A stretch of DNA of 64,000 bases from the NCBI GenBank assembly GCA_035913415.1, contig JAMIIV010000068.1:7594-71593 (forward strand), in the 5' to 3' direction. Both the position numbers and the translations under genes were made by a program. Position 1 is the first letter of the stretch, and the number at the start of each line of letters is the position of its first letter. The DNA is from UBA5070 sp035913415. Lineage in GTDB: Bacteria; Fibrobacterota; Fibrobacteria; UBA5070. The notes under the pieces were generated by a model, which was not told where the DNA came from, made no database searches, and worked only from the letters and a program-made list of their open reading frames with translations. Below, piece by piece: positions 1 to 8,804 of this stretch.

Positions 1-684
1 CGCCGCGGCGAAGCTTCCGCACCCAGCCGCTGGGGCAACCAGATGGCTGTGCTGGTGGGCGACTACGCCTTCGCGCGTTCCATGCGCCTGGCCATCGATA
101 CCGGATCCGCGCGCATCGTCGAGGCCATCAATGCGGTTTCGTGCATGCTCACCGCGGGGGAAGTCGCCGAGCTGGATCTGGCGCGTGCGCCGGAACCCAC
201 CCTGGACGCCTACCGCGAGGTCATCCTCCTCAAGACCGCCTGCCTTCTCGAAACGTGCTGCTTGTGCGGCGCCTTGGCGGGCGGACTCGACGAAACCGCC
301 TCGCAGGCTTCCGCGCGGTTCGGGCGGCATTTCGGCATGGCCTTCCAGATGTGCGACGATCTCCTCGACCTCGGTGGCGTCGCCGACCTCGACAAACCCG
401 CCCGCACCGACCTCGCCAACGGCCTGTTGAACCTTCCCGCCCTTCTGGCGCGCGAGCTGGCCGGGGAAGACCTCCGCCTGCTGGCCCACCTGGACACACC
501 CGCCCTGCTGGCCCATCTGCAGGGCAACGGCGTGCTCGCCATGGCCTCCCAACTGGTGCGCGCCGAACTTTCCCTGGCCTCCGCCGAGCTGGTCCATCTT
601 CCCGATCAACCGGCTCGCGCCCATCTGTCGGCCATGCTCGAAGACCTCACCATGCGGCTCGAAGACGCCGTGGGCCGCATCTGA
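1..684 (+). CDS. Polyprenyl diphosphate synthase, 3' part (cut by window edge)
   Basis: The reading frame is open from base 1 and ends at the TGA at 682-684, so the gene begins outside the window. Trans-prenyl diphosphate synthases add isopentenyl diphosphate units to an allylic primer to make quinone or carrier-lipid chains. The visible fragment has the family signature RWGNQMAVLVGDY near its start. The second Asp-rich motif reads CDDLLDL (about residues 118-124 of the visible part), followed by KPARTDLANG, which matches the family pattern KP..TDL..G. The first Asp-rich motif would lie upstream and cannot be checked. Family assignment is firm. Chain length (hexa-, hepta- or octaprenyl) cannot be read from this part. 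Confidence 0.88.
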   Translation, partial: RRGEASAPSRWGNQMAVLVGDYAFARSMRLAIDTGSARIVEAINAVSCMLTAGEVAELDLARAPEPTLDAYREVILLKTACLLETCCLCGALAGGLDETASQASARFGRHFGMAFQMCDDLLDLGGVADLDKPARTDLANGLLNLPALLARELAGEDLRLLAHLDTPALLAHLQGNGVLAMASQLVRAELSLASAELVHLPDQPARAHLSAMLEDLTMRLEDAVGRI

Positions 685-790
685 TCAGATTCCGGGCCCG
701 TTCCGTAGCGTCGGAATCTGTCGCGTTCCGGGGTGAGGGTTGAGGCCGTAAGGACCCTCGGTGGTCCAGCCGGCACTCGGTGGTCGAACT

Positions 791-2803
791 TCAGTGGTCT
801 AGTTTGCCGTCGATGGAGTCTTTCCAGGCTTTGCGCGCCGTCAGGTGCGCGATCCGGTCGACCGCTTTGGGCACGGTGGTGTCGGTCCACGGATGCCAGA
901 ATCCGTCGTCGCTTTGGCGCCACACCGGCCCGTCGGGTCCTTGCCCGAACAAGTCCAGTGTGTCGTTGTGGTATTCCCAGCCCGCATCCTTGAAGTAGAG
1001 GGCTCCGCGCGCGCTGGTGTCGCGCAGGTCGCGTCCCTGGAAGTGGCTCAGGCTCCGGATGCCCAAAAGCCCCAGGACCGTGGGACCGATGTCGGTCTGC
1101 GACGCGGCGCGGTCCAGTCGCCCCTGGGGCAGGTGCAGCGCGGGGTTGGGTGAGAACAGCCCGATCATCGTAGCCGTGCGTTCCCCGACCATCCCCTCCG
1201 GGCGCTCGAAGTCGCGCGGCAGCACCGGGAAGCCGTGGTCGCCCAGCACCAGGAACACCGTGCGCGAGAAGTCGGGGCGTCGGGAGAGGGAGTCCAGCAG
1301 CCGTCCGAGCTGGTGGTCGAAGTAGGCCAGGGAGCGGTTGAAGCGTTCCGCGTCGGTGGACTGGGGTGCCTCGGGCATCCAGGCTTGGGGGGCCCGGAAG
1401 GGCATGTGCATGTTGTGCGTGGCCACCAGGGCGAACCAGGGGCGGGTGGTGCCCAATGAATCCAGTCGTGCCAGGCACTGGTCGACGATGACGGAATCTG
1501 CCGCATCGTTGCCGTTGGCGGGATCGAAGTCGACCACGTCGAACCAGCGTCGCAACCAGGGCATCTGGTTGTCGAAGGTGGGGTCGGCGCCGCTGAAGGC
1601 CAGACGTGCGAAACGCTCGCGGGGGATGTGGTCGGGGATGCCCCGCAGTTGCATGCCGGTGGCCGAGGTGAACCAGTTGCGGTGGGGGTGGCTCCACAGT
1701 CCCAAGAACGTGCTGGCCACGCCGTAGACGGAGGGAAACCCGTTGGAGCGCCCCCGCAGGTACCAGGCACCGCCAAGGGCTTCCAGACGCCGCAGGTTCG
1801 GGAGGGACCCGGGTTTGTCGAGTTCGGCCAGCACCGCATGGCGGTTGAGGCTTTCCACCAGCAGCAGCACGATGTTGACGGGCAGCGAATCCCCCCCGAG
1901 ACAGTCCTGGTCCCTGCCGTCCGAAGGGGCATCCAGGCCACCGGGGTGGGTGTCCGGATCGCGGTCGTCGCAATCGCGGGTCCGGTCGAAGCCGTCGGTG
2001 TCGCTGTCGACGGAACATTCCTTTGTGGTCCAGCCTTGGGCGCAGGCGAGCTCCAGTCGTCCGTGCAACAGGGGGAATCCCGTGGGCGACCAGGTGAGGG
2101 AGTCGAAGGGGCGCAGCCGGAGGGAACGCAGGGTGGAAAGGGCCAGGGTTTCGTCGACGGGCGAGACCTCGCCGAAGACCATGGCGGCCAGATCGCGGGT
2201 CAGGACATACGTGGGGGGGAGGATGCGCTCGGTGCAATTGGTGGTGTGGTTGAGCCACCAGGGAGAGGTCCCCAAGCCGGCGGAGAGAGCTGCCAAGGGG
2301 AGTGCGGCGAATATGGATCCGCGCCCCGGAGAGGCCGCGCGAGCCCCCAGCAGCCCCAGGACCCCAGCGGTCAGGGCGAGGGCGACCGCTCGGAAGATTC
2401 CCCAGGGGTCGGCTCCCAGAGACAGAAGCGTGGTGGAGTCGAAGACCGCCTGCGGGCGCAAGTACGTGCCCAGATAGGAGAGGGTGGCGTGCTGACGGAA
2501 GAATCGCACGACCTCCAGATCGAACTGCCCGTAGAGCACGTACAGCCCGGCCGCGATCCAGCCGGCGCGCACGGCCAAACGGGGTTTCCACAGCGACCAC
2601 AGGGCGAAGGGCAACAGGACCTGCGCCACCGCGCCCGCCTCGACCAACGAATGGAAGGGCAGGAACCGGTCCACGCGGGCCACCATGGGGACGCCGTAGG
2701 GATCGAGGCACAGGTAGTGGAGGGCCAAGGAAGCGGTGCGCAGCAGGCCGAAGACAAGCCAGGCCAGCAACAGGGAATAGGGTGAGGAAAGCAGTCGCGA
2801 CAT
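791..2803 (-). CDS. Membrane-anchored sulfatase/LTA-synthase-like hydrolase with a MopE-like insert
   Basis: The product is 670 aa. The N-terminal ~180 residues hold several hydrophobic segments. The C-terminal half (from about residue 308) is a sulfatase-superfamily domain of the type found in phosphoglycerol, phosphoethanolamine and LTA-synthase transferases: it opens with VNIVLLLVES and has the metal-binding LVLGDHGF (about 518-525). The catalytic domain should face the periplasm. Between the two parts, about residues 265-304, is an Asp/Cys-rich stretch (DSDTDGFD, DCDDRDPD, DGRDQDCLGGD) resembling the MopE or thrombospondin-3-like metal-binding motif, which is unusual for this architecture. 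I chose the ATG at 2801-2803 because the frame further upstream overlaps purN and reads like non-coding sequence. The substrate is unknown. Confidence 0.72.
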   Translation of the reverse strand: MSRLLSSPYSLLLAWLVFGLLRTASLALHYLCLDPYGVPMVARVDRFLPFHSLVEAGAVAQVLLPFALWSLWKPRLAVRAGWIAAGLYVLYGQFDLEVVRFFRQHATLSYLGTYLRPQAVFDSTTLLSLGADPWGIFRAVALALTAGVLGLLGARAASPGRGSIFAALPLAALSAGLGTSPWWLNHTTNCTERILPPTYVLTRDLAAMVFGEVSPVDETLALSTLRSLRLRPFDSLTWSPTGFPLLHGRLELACAQGWTTKECSVDSDTDGFDRTRDCDDRDPDTHPGGLDAPSDGRDQDCLGGDSLPVNIVLLLVESLNRHAVLAELDKPGSLPNLRRLEALGGAWYLRGRSNGFPSVYGVASTFLGLWSHPHRNWFTSATGMQLRGIPDHIPRERFARLAFSGADPTFDNQMPWLRRWFDVVDFDPANGNDAADSVIVDQCLARLDSLGTTRPWFALVATHNMHMPFRAPQAWMPEAPQSTDAERFNRSLAYFDHQLGRLLDSLSRRPDFSRTVFLVLGDHGFPVLPRDFERPEGMVGERTATMIGLFSPNPALHLPQGRLDRAASQTDIGPTVLGLLGIRSLSHFQGRDLRDTSARGALYFKDAGWEYHNDTLDLFGQGPDGPVWRQSDDGFWHPWTDTTVPKAVDRIAHLTARKAWKDSIDGKLDH

Positions 2804-2845
2804 GAGAGGGGACCAAGCTAGAACCTTGGCGGGCCCGGCAAGATC

Positions 2846-3469
2846 ATGCACATTTGTGCCATGAGTTCGAACTCCTCCGCGGTTCCCGCCTACGCCGTCC
2901 TCTGCAGTGGCGGAGGCTCCAACCTCCAGGCCCTCCTGGATCGATCCGCCTCGGGTGAGCTTCCCGGTCGGTGTGCCTGGGTGGTGGCCAACAACCGCGA
3001 CGCCTTCGCTCTGGAGCGCGCTCGCGCGGCCGGGGTGCCGGCACACCATGTTTCCACCCGCACCGAGGGTTCGGACGACGGCGTGGGGCGCAAACTGGTG
3101 GAACTCATCGACCAGCACAACGTTCGGCTGCTGGTGCTGGCCGGGTACATGCGGGTGGTGCCCCAAGCGGTCCTGCAACGCCTTCCGGGACGGATCGTCA
3201 ACATCCACCCCGCCTTGTTGCCCGCCTTTGGGGGCAAAGGCATGTACGGACATCACGTGCACGAGGCCGTCCTCGCCCGTGGAGCGCAATGGACCGGAGT
3301 TACCATTCACCTCGTGACCGAGTCCTACGACGAGGGGCCCATCCTCCGCCAGCGCGTGATCGCTGTCCGCCCCTCCGACACCCCTCAAACCCTCGGGGAG
3401 CGTGTCTTGCGTGTGGAACATGACACTCTCTGGCGCGAAGTCCGCGCCCTGCTGGCCCAGGAGGCCTGA
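2846..3469 (+). CDS. purN: Phosphoribosylglycinamide formyltransferase (GART)
   Basis: PurN transfers a formyl group from 10-formyl-THF to GAR in cytosolic purine synthesis. The 207-aa product has the N-terminal phosphate-binding CSGGGSNLQALLD. The catalytic block is IVNIHPALLPAF, holding the Asn and His of the active site, and the later YDEGPIL region supplies the catalytic Asp. Length matches the family (about 200-215 aa). An alternative ATG lies at 2861, and the conserved fold begins only after it, so the first five residues are uncertain. It is divergent from the sulfatase gene, with only 42 bases between the two starts. The STAS gene follows after two bases. Confidence 0.93.
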   Translation: MHICAMSSNSSAVPAYAVLCSGGGSNLQALLDRSASGELPGRCAWVVANNRDAFALERARAAGVPAHHVSTRTEGSDDGVGRKLVELIDQHNVRLLVLAGYMRVVPQAVLQRLPGRIVNIHPALLPAFGGKGMYGHHVHEAVLARGAQWTGVTIHLVTESYDEGPILRQRVIAVRPSDTPQTLGERVLRVEHDTLWREVRALLAQEA

Positions 3470-3471
3470 AC

Positions 3472-3798
3472 GTGTTCGATTTCCATTTCAGTCTCGAGAT
3501 CCGCAAGGAAGACCCCTGCCTGGTGCTTTCCGGCTCTTGCCGCGAGTACAGTCTCGACGCCTTCAACCAGGCCATGACCGAGGCGGCCGCCAAAGCGAAG
3601 AAGGCCGTCTACCTCGATCTGTCGCAGACCCGGCTCCTCGATTCCGCGAGCCTGGGAACCATCGTCTCCCATTTCAACCTGCTGCGCGGTCAGGGCAAGC
3701 GGCTCGTGCTCGTGAACCCGTCCGCGCCGTGCCGCCACCTGCTGGACATCACCTCCTTGTCGAGAGTGCTCGAGATCGAGACCGACGAAGACCTTTGA
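3472..3798 (+). CDS. STAS-domain protein (anti-sigma-factor antagonist-like)
   Basis: This 108-aa protein starts with GTG, two bases after the purN stop. It is a single STAS domain, as in SpoIIAA/RsbV anti-anti-sigma factors. The core is a beta strand followed by DLSQTRLLDSASLG (about residues 49-62), where the Ser in the DSAS loop sits at the position phosphorylated in that family. No partner anti-sigma kinase or PP2C phosphatase is encoded next to it in the visible sequence. It may act in a partner-switching cascade or as a scaffold. The STAS fold call is good and the pathway is unknown. Confidence 0.75.
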   Translation: MFDFHFSLEIRKEDPCLVLSGSCREYSLDAFNQAMTEAAAKAKKAVYLDLSQTRLLDSASLGTIVSHFNLLRGQGKRLVLVNPSAPCRHLLDITSLSRVLEIETDEDL

Positions 3799-3893
3799 GA
3801 CCGTCGCACCCGGCGGCGGCGCCGGGACGATTGCAGACAGATTCCGTCACACTCGCGACCGTGCCGCGGCCGCACCACGCACCGGAGCCTCCC

Positions 3894-4976
3894 TTGGAAC
3901 GCAAGACCCCCTTGGCCGAACGCCACCTGTCCCTCGGAGCCCGCATGGTGCCGTTCTCCGGGTGGAGCATGCCGGTGCAGTACGCGGGGATCGTCCAGGA
4001 GCACAACGCGGTGCGCCAGTGCGCGGGACTCTTCGATGTCTCGCACATGGGACGTTTCGTGGTGCGGGGCCCGCAGGCGCTCGCCCAGTTGGAAGCCATC
4101 ACCACCAACCGCGTCGCGCGGTTGGAGATCGGCCAGTTCCAGTATTCGTCGCTGCCCAACGCCCAAGGCGGCCTGGTCGACGACATCCTCGTGGGGCGCA
4201 CGGGCGAAACCGAATTCCAGGTGGTCGCCAACGCCGGCAATCTCGATGCCGATCGGGAGCTGGTCCGCAGCGCCCTCTCGGGTGCCACGGAATTCCTCGA
4301 CGAGAGCCTCACCCACGGCATCATCGCCCTGCAAGGCCCCAAGGCCGTGGGCATCCTGTCGCGTCTGGCCCCCGACCTCGATGTCTCGATGGGCACCTAC
4401 CGGTGTGGATTCGCCACCGTGCTGGGCAAACGTGTCTTGGTCAGCCGCACCGGGTATACCGGTGAAGACGGGTTCGAGATCTACCCCCTCCTGAGCGACC
4501 TCGTGATCGTCTGGGATGCCCTCCTGGCCACCGGCCAGGAAGACGGCATCGCTCCCTGTGGGCTCGGGTGTCGCGATTCCCTGCGCCTGGAGGCCGGGTA
4601 TTCCCTCTACGGGCATGAATTGAACGACGTCGTGACCCCTCTGGAAGCCGGATTGGGCTGGATCTGCGACCTATCCAAGGACTTCACCGCGGTGGAGATT
4701 CTGCGCGCCCAGAAGGCCGCTGGTGTGCCGCGCCAGGTGGTGGGGTTGCGTATGGAAGGTCGTGCCATCCCGCGCCAGGGGTACAAGGTGTTCCTGGGCG
4801 AAGAGGTCCTGGGCGAAGTGACCTCCGGCACCCAGAGCCCCACGCTCGGCGCCGGCATTGCCATGGCGCTGGTGAGCACCGGCCGCGTCTCCAAGGGCGA
4901 TCGCGTCGAACTCGACATCCGCGGCCGTCGTGAACCCGCCCTGGTGGTCGATCGCCGCCAGGTCGTCCGCTCCTGA
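3894..4976 (+). CDS. gcvT: Aminomethyltransferase, glycine cleavage T protein
   Basis: GcvT moves the one-carbon unit from the aminomethyl-lipoyl H protein to tetrahydrofolate. The 360-aa product is of normal length. It begins ERKTPLAERHLSLGARMV, which lines up with the usual N terminus. It also contains FDVSHMGRFVVRG, SRTGYTGEDGFEI and a C-terminal barrel. I chose the TTG at 3894 because a GGAG sits seven bases upstream and the product then matches the family start. A GTG at 3861 is also in frame. No gcvH or gcvP is nearby, so the other subunits must be encoded elsewhere or this is a GcvT paralogue. The SHMG and GYTGE signatures favour a true GcvT. Confidence 0.9.
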   Translation: MERKTPLAERHLSLGARMVPFSGWSMPVQYAGIVQEHNAVRQCAGLFDVSHMGRFVVRGPQALAQLEAITTNRVARLEIGQFQYSSLPNAQGGLVDDILVGRTGETEFQVVANAGNLDADRELVRSALSGATEFLDESLTHGIIALQGPKAVGILSRLAPDLDVSMGTYRCGFATVLGKRVLVSRTGYTGEDGFEIYPLLSDLVIVWDALLATGQEDGIAPCGLGCRDSLRLEAGYSLYGHELNDVVTPLEAGLGWICDLSKDFTAVEILRAQKAAGVPRQVVGLRMEGRAIPRQGYKVFLGEEVLGEVTSGTQSPTLGAGIAMALVSTGRVSKGDRVELDIRGRREPALVVDRRQVVRS

Positions 4977-4993
4977 ACCGCGCCCGCCCACCC

Positions 4994-7933
4994 ATGGCAC
5001 CGCCACGGAAGGCGCGACAGCGGACCGAGGTGACGCAGTTGCGTCGGGTCTCCAGCCCCAAGGAACCGCCTCCCAAGCCTTTGAAGACCGCCGCCGAAAA
5101 GGCGCGCGGTTCCAAGTCTCCTGCTGGTGCCACCCTCACGCGGTCCGCACCGGCGTCAAACACCAGCGCACATCCCCACATGAAGGCCCAGATTTTCGGG
5201 GCCCTCCTGTGTGCCGTGGCGGTGTGGGTGCTCCTGGCGTTGGTGTTGGGGGCCGTCTACGGCGAGCAGCACCCCCTGGGGCCTTGGCTGGGCCGCGAAA
5301 TGACGCGATTCCTGCTGTGGTCCCTGGGTGGCCTTCCGGCCTTGTTGTTCCCGCTGGTCCTGGCCGCCTGCGGCATCCGCTTGGTCATGGGCACCGGCCC
5401 GCTGCGCAACCGGGTGCTGCTGGTGGGGGTGCTGGGCTGGATCCACGCCCTCCTGGCCATGGCCATTCCCGGACTGGTCCATCCCGACCTGGCCCCGGAA
5501 GCCCTGTCGCGACGAGGGGGGGCCCTCGGACAATTGTTGGTCGACAGCCTGTTCCTGCCGGTGTTCGGCTCCAGTTGGCTGGGGCCTGCGCTGGTGCTGG
5601 CCATCACCGGGATCGCCACCCTCCTGCTGGCCCTGCGCATGGCGCCGGTCGAGGCCTTCTCCACCGCCGGTGGGGTGGGACTCTCCTTGTGGGAACAACT
5701 GCGCGAGCGCTTCCGCAGACCCGAAACTTCGCACGCCGAAAGTGTCGCCGAACGCGAATTCCTCGAAGGCGGCGCACTCGCCTTGGGCATCGAACCCAAG
5801 GGCCGGTTCCTGGACCGCCGTGTGCGCCCCGAGCCCGAAGACGGCGCGGTCCTCCCTATGCCCACCGGCGCCCTGCCGGTGCTTCCGGCGGCGGCCCCTC
5901 GGCCCCGCCAGGGACGCACCCCGCTGGTGCCCGGAGCCCAGCTCGCCGCGGCCGCGGCCGCCTCCGCAGCCCCCGCCGATCCCAGCGCCGAGGCCGCGCT
6001 GGCCGGCAAGGCGCTGGAGGTCTACCAGAATCTGTCCAAGTGGCGCCCCCTGCGGCCCGAAGACCTCGTGGGCCTCAATCCTCTGGAAGTGCGCGAGCTC
6101 AAGCGCCGCGACGAAGAGGTGCGCCGCGCGGCCATGCTCAACGAGTGGGAAGACCGCGAGGTCCAGGCCCAGGTGGCGCGCCGCCCGCGCATCGCCGCCC
6201 CCGAACCCGAAGACCAGGCCGCGCCCTTGGTGCCCGCTCCGGAGAAACCCGCCCGCGCCCCCGCGCGCCGGAGCGCTCCGGTTGTGCAACCCGAGCCCGA
6301 AGACGACGAACCCGCCGAGGTGTTGCGCGCCCCGGAGCCCTCCCTGACGGATTCCGTCCCCGCGTCGCGTCCCGCGCCCCGGCCTGCCGTCAAACGGTCC
6401 CTCATGCCCGCGGCCCCCACGCAGAAGGAGCTCGCCCAGGCCACCCTCGATGCCTCCAGCCGCTACCGCGTTCCGGACGTGTCCATCCTGCCCGACCCTC
6501 CTTCGCAGGAGGTCGAGTTCGACGAAAAGGCCCTGCAGGCCATGGCCGACACCTTGGTGCTGCAGTTGCGCAATTTCGGCGTGCAGGGCAAGGTGCTCCA
6601 GATCGAACCGGGTCCGGTGATCACCCGCTTCAAGATCGAGTTGGCGCCGGGCACCCCCGTGCGCAAGATCTCCAACCTGTCGGAAGACCTGGCGCTGGCC
6701 CTCAAGGCCCGCCGCATCCGCATCCAGGCGCCCATTCCCGGCGAATCGATGGTGGGTGTCGAGATTCCCAACCGCAAGGCCGAGACGGTCTTCATCAAGG
6801 AGCTCCTGCGCGCGCCGCAGTTCCGCGATCCCAAGTTCAAGCTGCCGGTGGTGCTGGGCAAGGACACCGCGGGCCACCCCGCTTTCACCGACCTCTCCCG
6901 TGCGCCCCACCTGCTCATCGCGGGCCAGACCGGTTCGGGCAAGTCGGTGTGCATCAACACCATCCTGAGTTCGCTCCTGTTCTCGCAAAGCCCCGAACAC
7001 CTGCGCATGATTTTGATCGACCCCAAGGTGGTCGAGCTGTCCACCTACACGGAAATTCCGCACCTGATGGCCCCCGTGGTCACCAAGCCCGAAGAAGCCG
7101 TGTTGGCGCTGAAGTGGGTGGCCATCGAGATGGACCGTCGGTACGACGTTCTCGCCTCGGCCGGGGTGCGCAACATCGCGGGGTTCAACGACAAGTTCGT
7201 GGCCGGCAACCTTCCCGACACCATGGCCCCCGAAGACGCCGTGCGGATGCCCTACCTGCTGCTCATCGTGGATGAATTCGCCGACCTCATGATGGTGGCC
7301 GGCAAGGAAGTCGAGACCAACGTCGCGCGCATCGCCCAGAAGGCCCGCGCGGTGGGCATCCACATGATCCTGGCCACCCAGCGCCCCTCCACCAACGTGA
7401 TCACGGGTGTGATCAAGGCCAACCTGCCCACGCGCATCGCCTTCCAGGTGGCCAGCCAGATCGACGCGCGGACAATTCTCGACAAGCAGGGCGCCGAAGA
7501 CCTGTTGGGTCGTGGCGACATGCTCTTTCGCGGCATCGACGCTCCGGAGCCCGTGCGACTGCACTGCGCGTTCGTCTCCGACGACGAAGCCGAAGCCGCC
7601 GCCCTGGCCGCAAGTTCGCAGGGGGTGGTCTTCCCCATGCTCGACCGCTTCGAGGTCCCCGACGAAATGGGCGAGGGCGACGACGACGACGCTCCCGTCA
7701 AGTTCGACTCCAAGTTCGCCGAGGCCGCACGCCTGGTGGTCACGGTCCGCCAGGGGAGCGTTTCCATGCTGCAGCGGCGCATGGAGATCGGTTTCGCCCG
7801 CGCCGGCCGCATGATGGACCAGCTCGAACGCATGGGCATCGTCGGCAAGGACCGCGGCTCCAAGGCCCGCGAGGTCCTCATGGACGAGCTCCAGGTCGAA
7901 GACCTCCTGCGGCGATTGGAAGACGGATATTGA
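4994..7933 (+). CDS. ftsK: DNA translocase FtsK/SpoIIIE
   Basis: FtsK pumps DNA at the division septum and helps resolve chromosome dimers. The 979-aa product has about four hydrophobic segments between residues 64 and 215. A low-complexity Ala/Pro/Arg linker runs from about 230 to 480. The RecA-like motor follows, with Walker A GQTGSGKS (644-651) and Walker B LLLIVDEFADLM (about 754-765). The C-terminal ~70 residues form the winged-helix gamma domain that reads polar DNA motifs (ARLVVTVRQGS, GFARAGRMMDQLE). It is a full-length protein. A perfect 7-bp stem (7940-7946 with 7954-7960) follows the stop but has no T run. Confidence 0.95.
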   Translation: MAPPRKARQRTEVTQLRRVSSPKEPPPKPLKTAAEKARGSKSPAGATLTRSAPASNTSAHPHMKAQIFGALLCAVAVWVLLALVLGAVYGEQHPLGPWLGREMTRFLLWSLGGLPALLFPLVLAACGIRLVMGTGPLRNRVLLVGVLGWIHALLAMAIPGLVHPDLAPEALSRRGGALGQLLVDSLFLPVFGSSWLGPALVLAITGIATLLLALRMAPVEAFSTAGGVGLSLWEQLRERFRRPETSHAESVAEREFLEGGALALGIEPKGRFLDRRVRPEPEDGAVLPMPTGALPVLPAAAPRPRQGRTPLVPGAQLAAAAAASAAPADPSAEAALAGKALEVYQNLSKWRPLRPEDLVGLNPLEVRELKRRDEEVRRAAMLNEWEDREVQAQVARRPRIAAPEPEDQAAPLVPAPEKPARAPARRSAPVVQPEPEDDEPAEVLRAPEPSLTDSVPASRPAPRPAVKRSLMPAAPTQKELAQATLDASSRYRVPDVSILPDPPSQEVEFDEKALQAMADTLVLQLRNFGVQGKVLQIEPGPVITRFKIELAPGTPVRKISNLSEDLALALKARRIRIQAPIPGESMVGVEIPNRKAETVFIKELLRAPQFRDPKFKLPVVLGKDTAGHPAFTDLSRAPHLLIAGQTGSGKSVCINTILSSLLFSQSPEHLRMILIDPKVVELSTYTEIPHLMAPVVTKPEEAVLALKWVAIEMDRRYDVLASAGVRNIAGFNDKFVAGNLPDTMAPEDAVRMPYLLLIVDEFADLMMVAGKEVETNVARIAQKARAVGIHMILATQRPSTNVITGVIKANLPTRIAFQVASQIDARTILDKQGAEDLLGRGDMLFRGIDAPEPVRLHCAFVSDDEAEAAALAASSQGVVFPMLDRFEVPDEMGEGDDDDAPVKFDSKFAEAARLVVTVRQGSVSMLQRRMEIGFARAGRMMDQLERMGIVGKDRGSKAREVLMDELQVEDLLRRLEDGY
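6346..6358. repeat. GACGGAWTCCGTC palindrome, in ftsK
   Basis: Exact copy (W = T). It spans the third base of one codon and four full codons, encoding Thr-Asp-Ser-Val. Confidence 0.8.
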
Positions 7934-7970
7934 ATCCAGGGTCGCCTGCGCTGGGCGACCGTGGTAGATT

Positions 7971-8426
7971 GTGTCCATGGGTCTCGCCCGTGTGACACGA
8001 CTGCTTCTGATTCTTGGCCTGTTCACGCTGGCCTGGGGCGGGCGACCCGAACGGGAGAAGGCCATCGCCATGGTTCGCGACGCGGCCGTGTTCCTCGAGC
8101 AGGAGGGACTGGTGAAGGGATTGGCCGAACTGAATCGTCGGGATGGGCGGTTTGTGGACGGCGAGTTCTACGTCTTCGCCTACGACCTGCGATGCGTGAT
8201 GGCTGCCCACCCCATGAATCCCAAACTGGTGGGCAAGAGCATGCTGGGGGTCCCCGATGTCGAAGGCAAACTCTTCCGGCAGGAGATGATGCGGCTTGCC
8301 GAAGACCGTGGCTGGGGGTGGGTGAGTTACAAGTACCGCAATCCGCTCACGGGCAAGATCGAGTCCAAGATCACCTGGATCCGCAAGGTGGGGGAACTCA
8401 TTCTCTGCTGCGGGGTGTACGAGTAG
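7971..8426 (+). CDS. Small secreted single-Cache-domain protein
   Basis: The product is about 150 aa. A Sec signal peptide (RLLLILGLFTLAWGG) precedes one compact domain. The body resembles type-2 single Cache domains found in chemoreceptors and sensor kinases: an N-terminal helix (REKAIAMVRDAAVFLEQEG), then DGEFYVFAYDL and the strand motif GWVSYKYRNPLTGKIESKITWIRK. It has no membrane or output domain, so it would be a free periplasmic binding protein. GTG 7971 or ATG 7977 could be the start. A ligand cannot be inferred. It is separated by 37 bases from ftsK and is followed by a long non-coding region. Confidence 0.62.
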   Translation: MSMGLARVTRLLLILGLFTLAWGGRPEREKAIAMVRDAAVFLEQEGLVKGLAELNRRDGRFVDGEFYVFAYDLRCVMAAHPMNPKLVGKSMLGVPDVEGKLFRQEMMRLAEDRGWGWVSYKYRNPLTGKIESKITWIRKVGELILCCGVYE

Positions 8427-8804
8427 GGGCCCTGTTCGCTGCGCCGCGTCCGGGGGGCTAGCTCGATTCCTGGACAAGGGGGATTCTCCCCCCGCCGCAT
8501 CCGCTGTGTGGGGCCTTGAGGGGTGGGGAGGTGGTCGTGCCCGGCCCGTTGCGATCCACGTGGAATGGTGATACGATATCGCCAAGGCGGTCTTGGGACG
8601 ATCAGGCGAAACGGGGTTCAACACTCGTTTTTCGGCGGCACCGGGGAGCCTGTTACCTTTGCCGCAAGACCAGGACAGTTTGGCAATGGCGGTGATCCTC
8701 GGCCTTCCAGAGGTCAACAACGCCTCGATCCGCCCCCCAAGGAGCGATCCAGCCAGCAGGGACAGGCCGCCCGGTTTTGGCGGCACAGGCACATAGAGGG
8801 AAAC
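8427..8804 (+). other. Non-coding region and long leader of the GH26 gene
   Basis: This 378-base stretch has no convincing gene. It contains a G/C-rich segment (8447-8540), a good promoter (8549-8577), and then about 220 bases of predicted 5' untranslated leader ending in the ribosome-binding sequence AGAGGG at 8795-8800. I compared the leader with cyclic-di-GMP, cobalamin and purine riboswitch cores from memory and found no convincing match. Confidence 0.5.
8549..8577 (+). promoter_or_regulatory. Candidate sigma-70-type promoter of the GH26 gene
   Basis: The -35 box TTGCGA (8549-8554) and the -10 box TACGAT (8572-8577) are separated by exactly 17 bases. The arrangement matches the promoter before fliL, which also uses TTGCGA. 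Predicted start of transcription is near 8584. Confidence 0.55.

Noticed and set aside
606..2816. Long open frame (over 700 codons) on the minus strand in another frame of the sulfatase gene
   Set aside because: Composition is Arg/Pro/Gly-rich with no domain. It is the GC-rich shadow of the true gene. The same applies to very long antisense frames at 5156-8071 and 30083-33094.
2804..3421. N-terminal extension of the sulfatase frame into purN
   Set aside because: The extra ~206 residues overlap purN antisense, have no fold or signal, and the membrane helices begin right after the ATG at 2803.
7940..7960. Hairpin after ftsK as a terminator
   Set aside because: Only a 7-bp stem and no T run. 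It may simply be an intergenic palindrome.
8584..8804. Possible riboswitch in the GH26 leader
   Set aside because: I could not match the conserved cores of cyclic-di-GMP, cobalamin or purine riboswitches on either strand.
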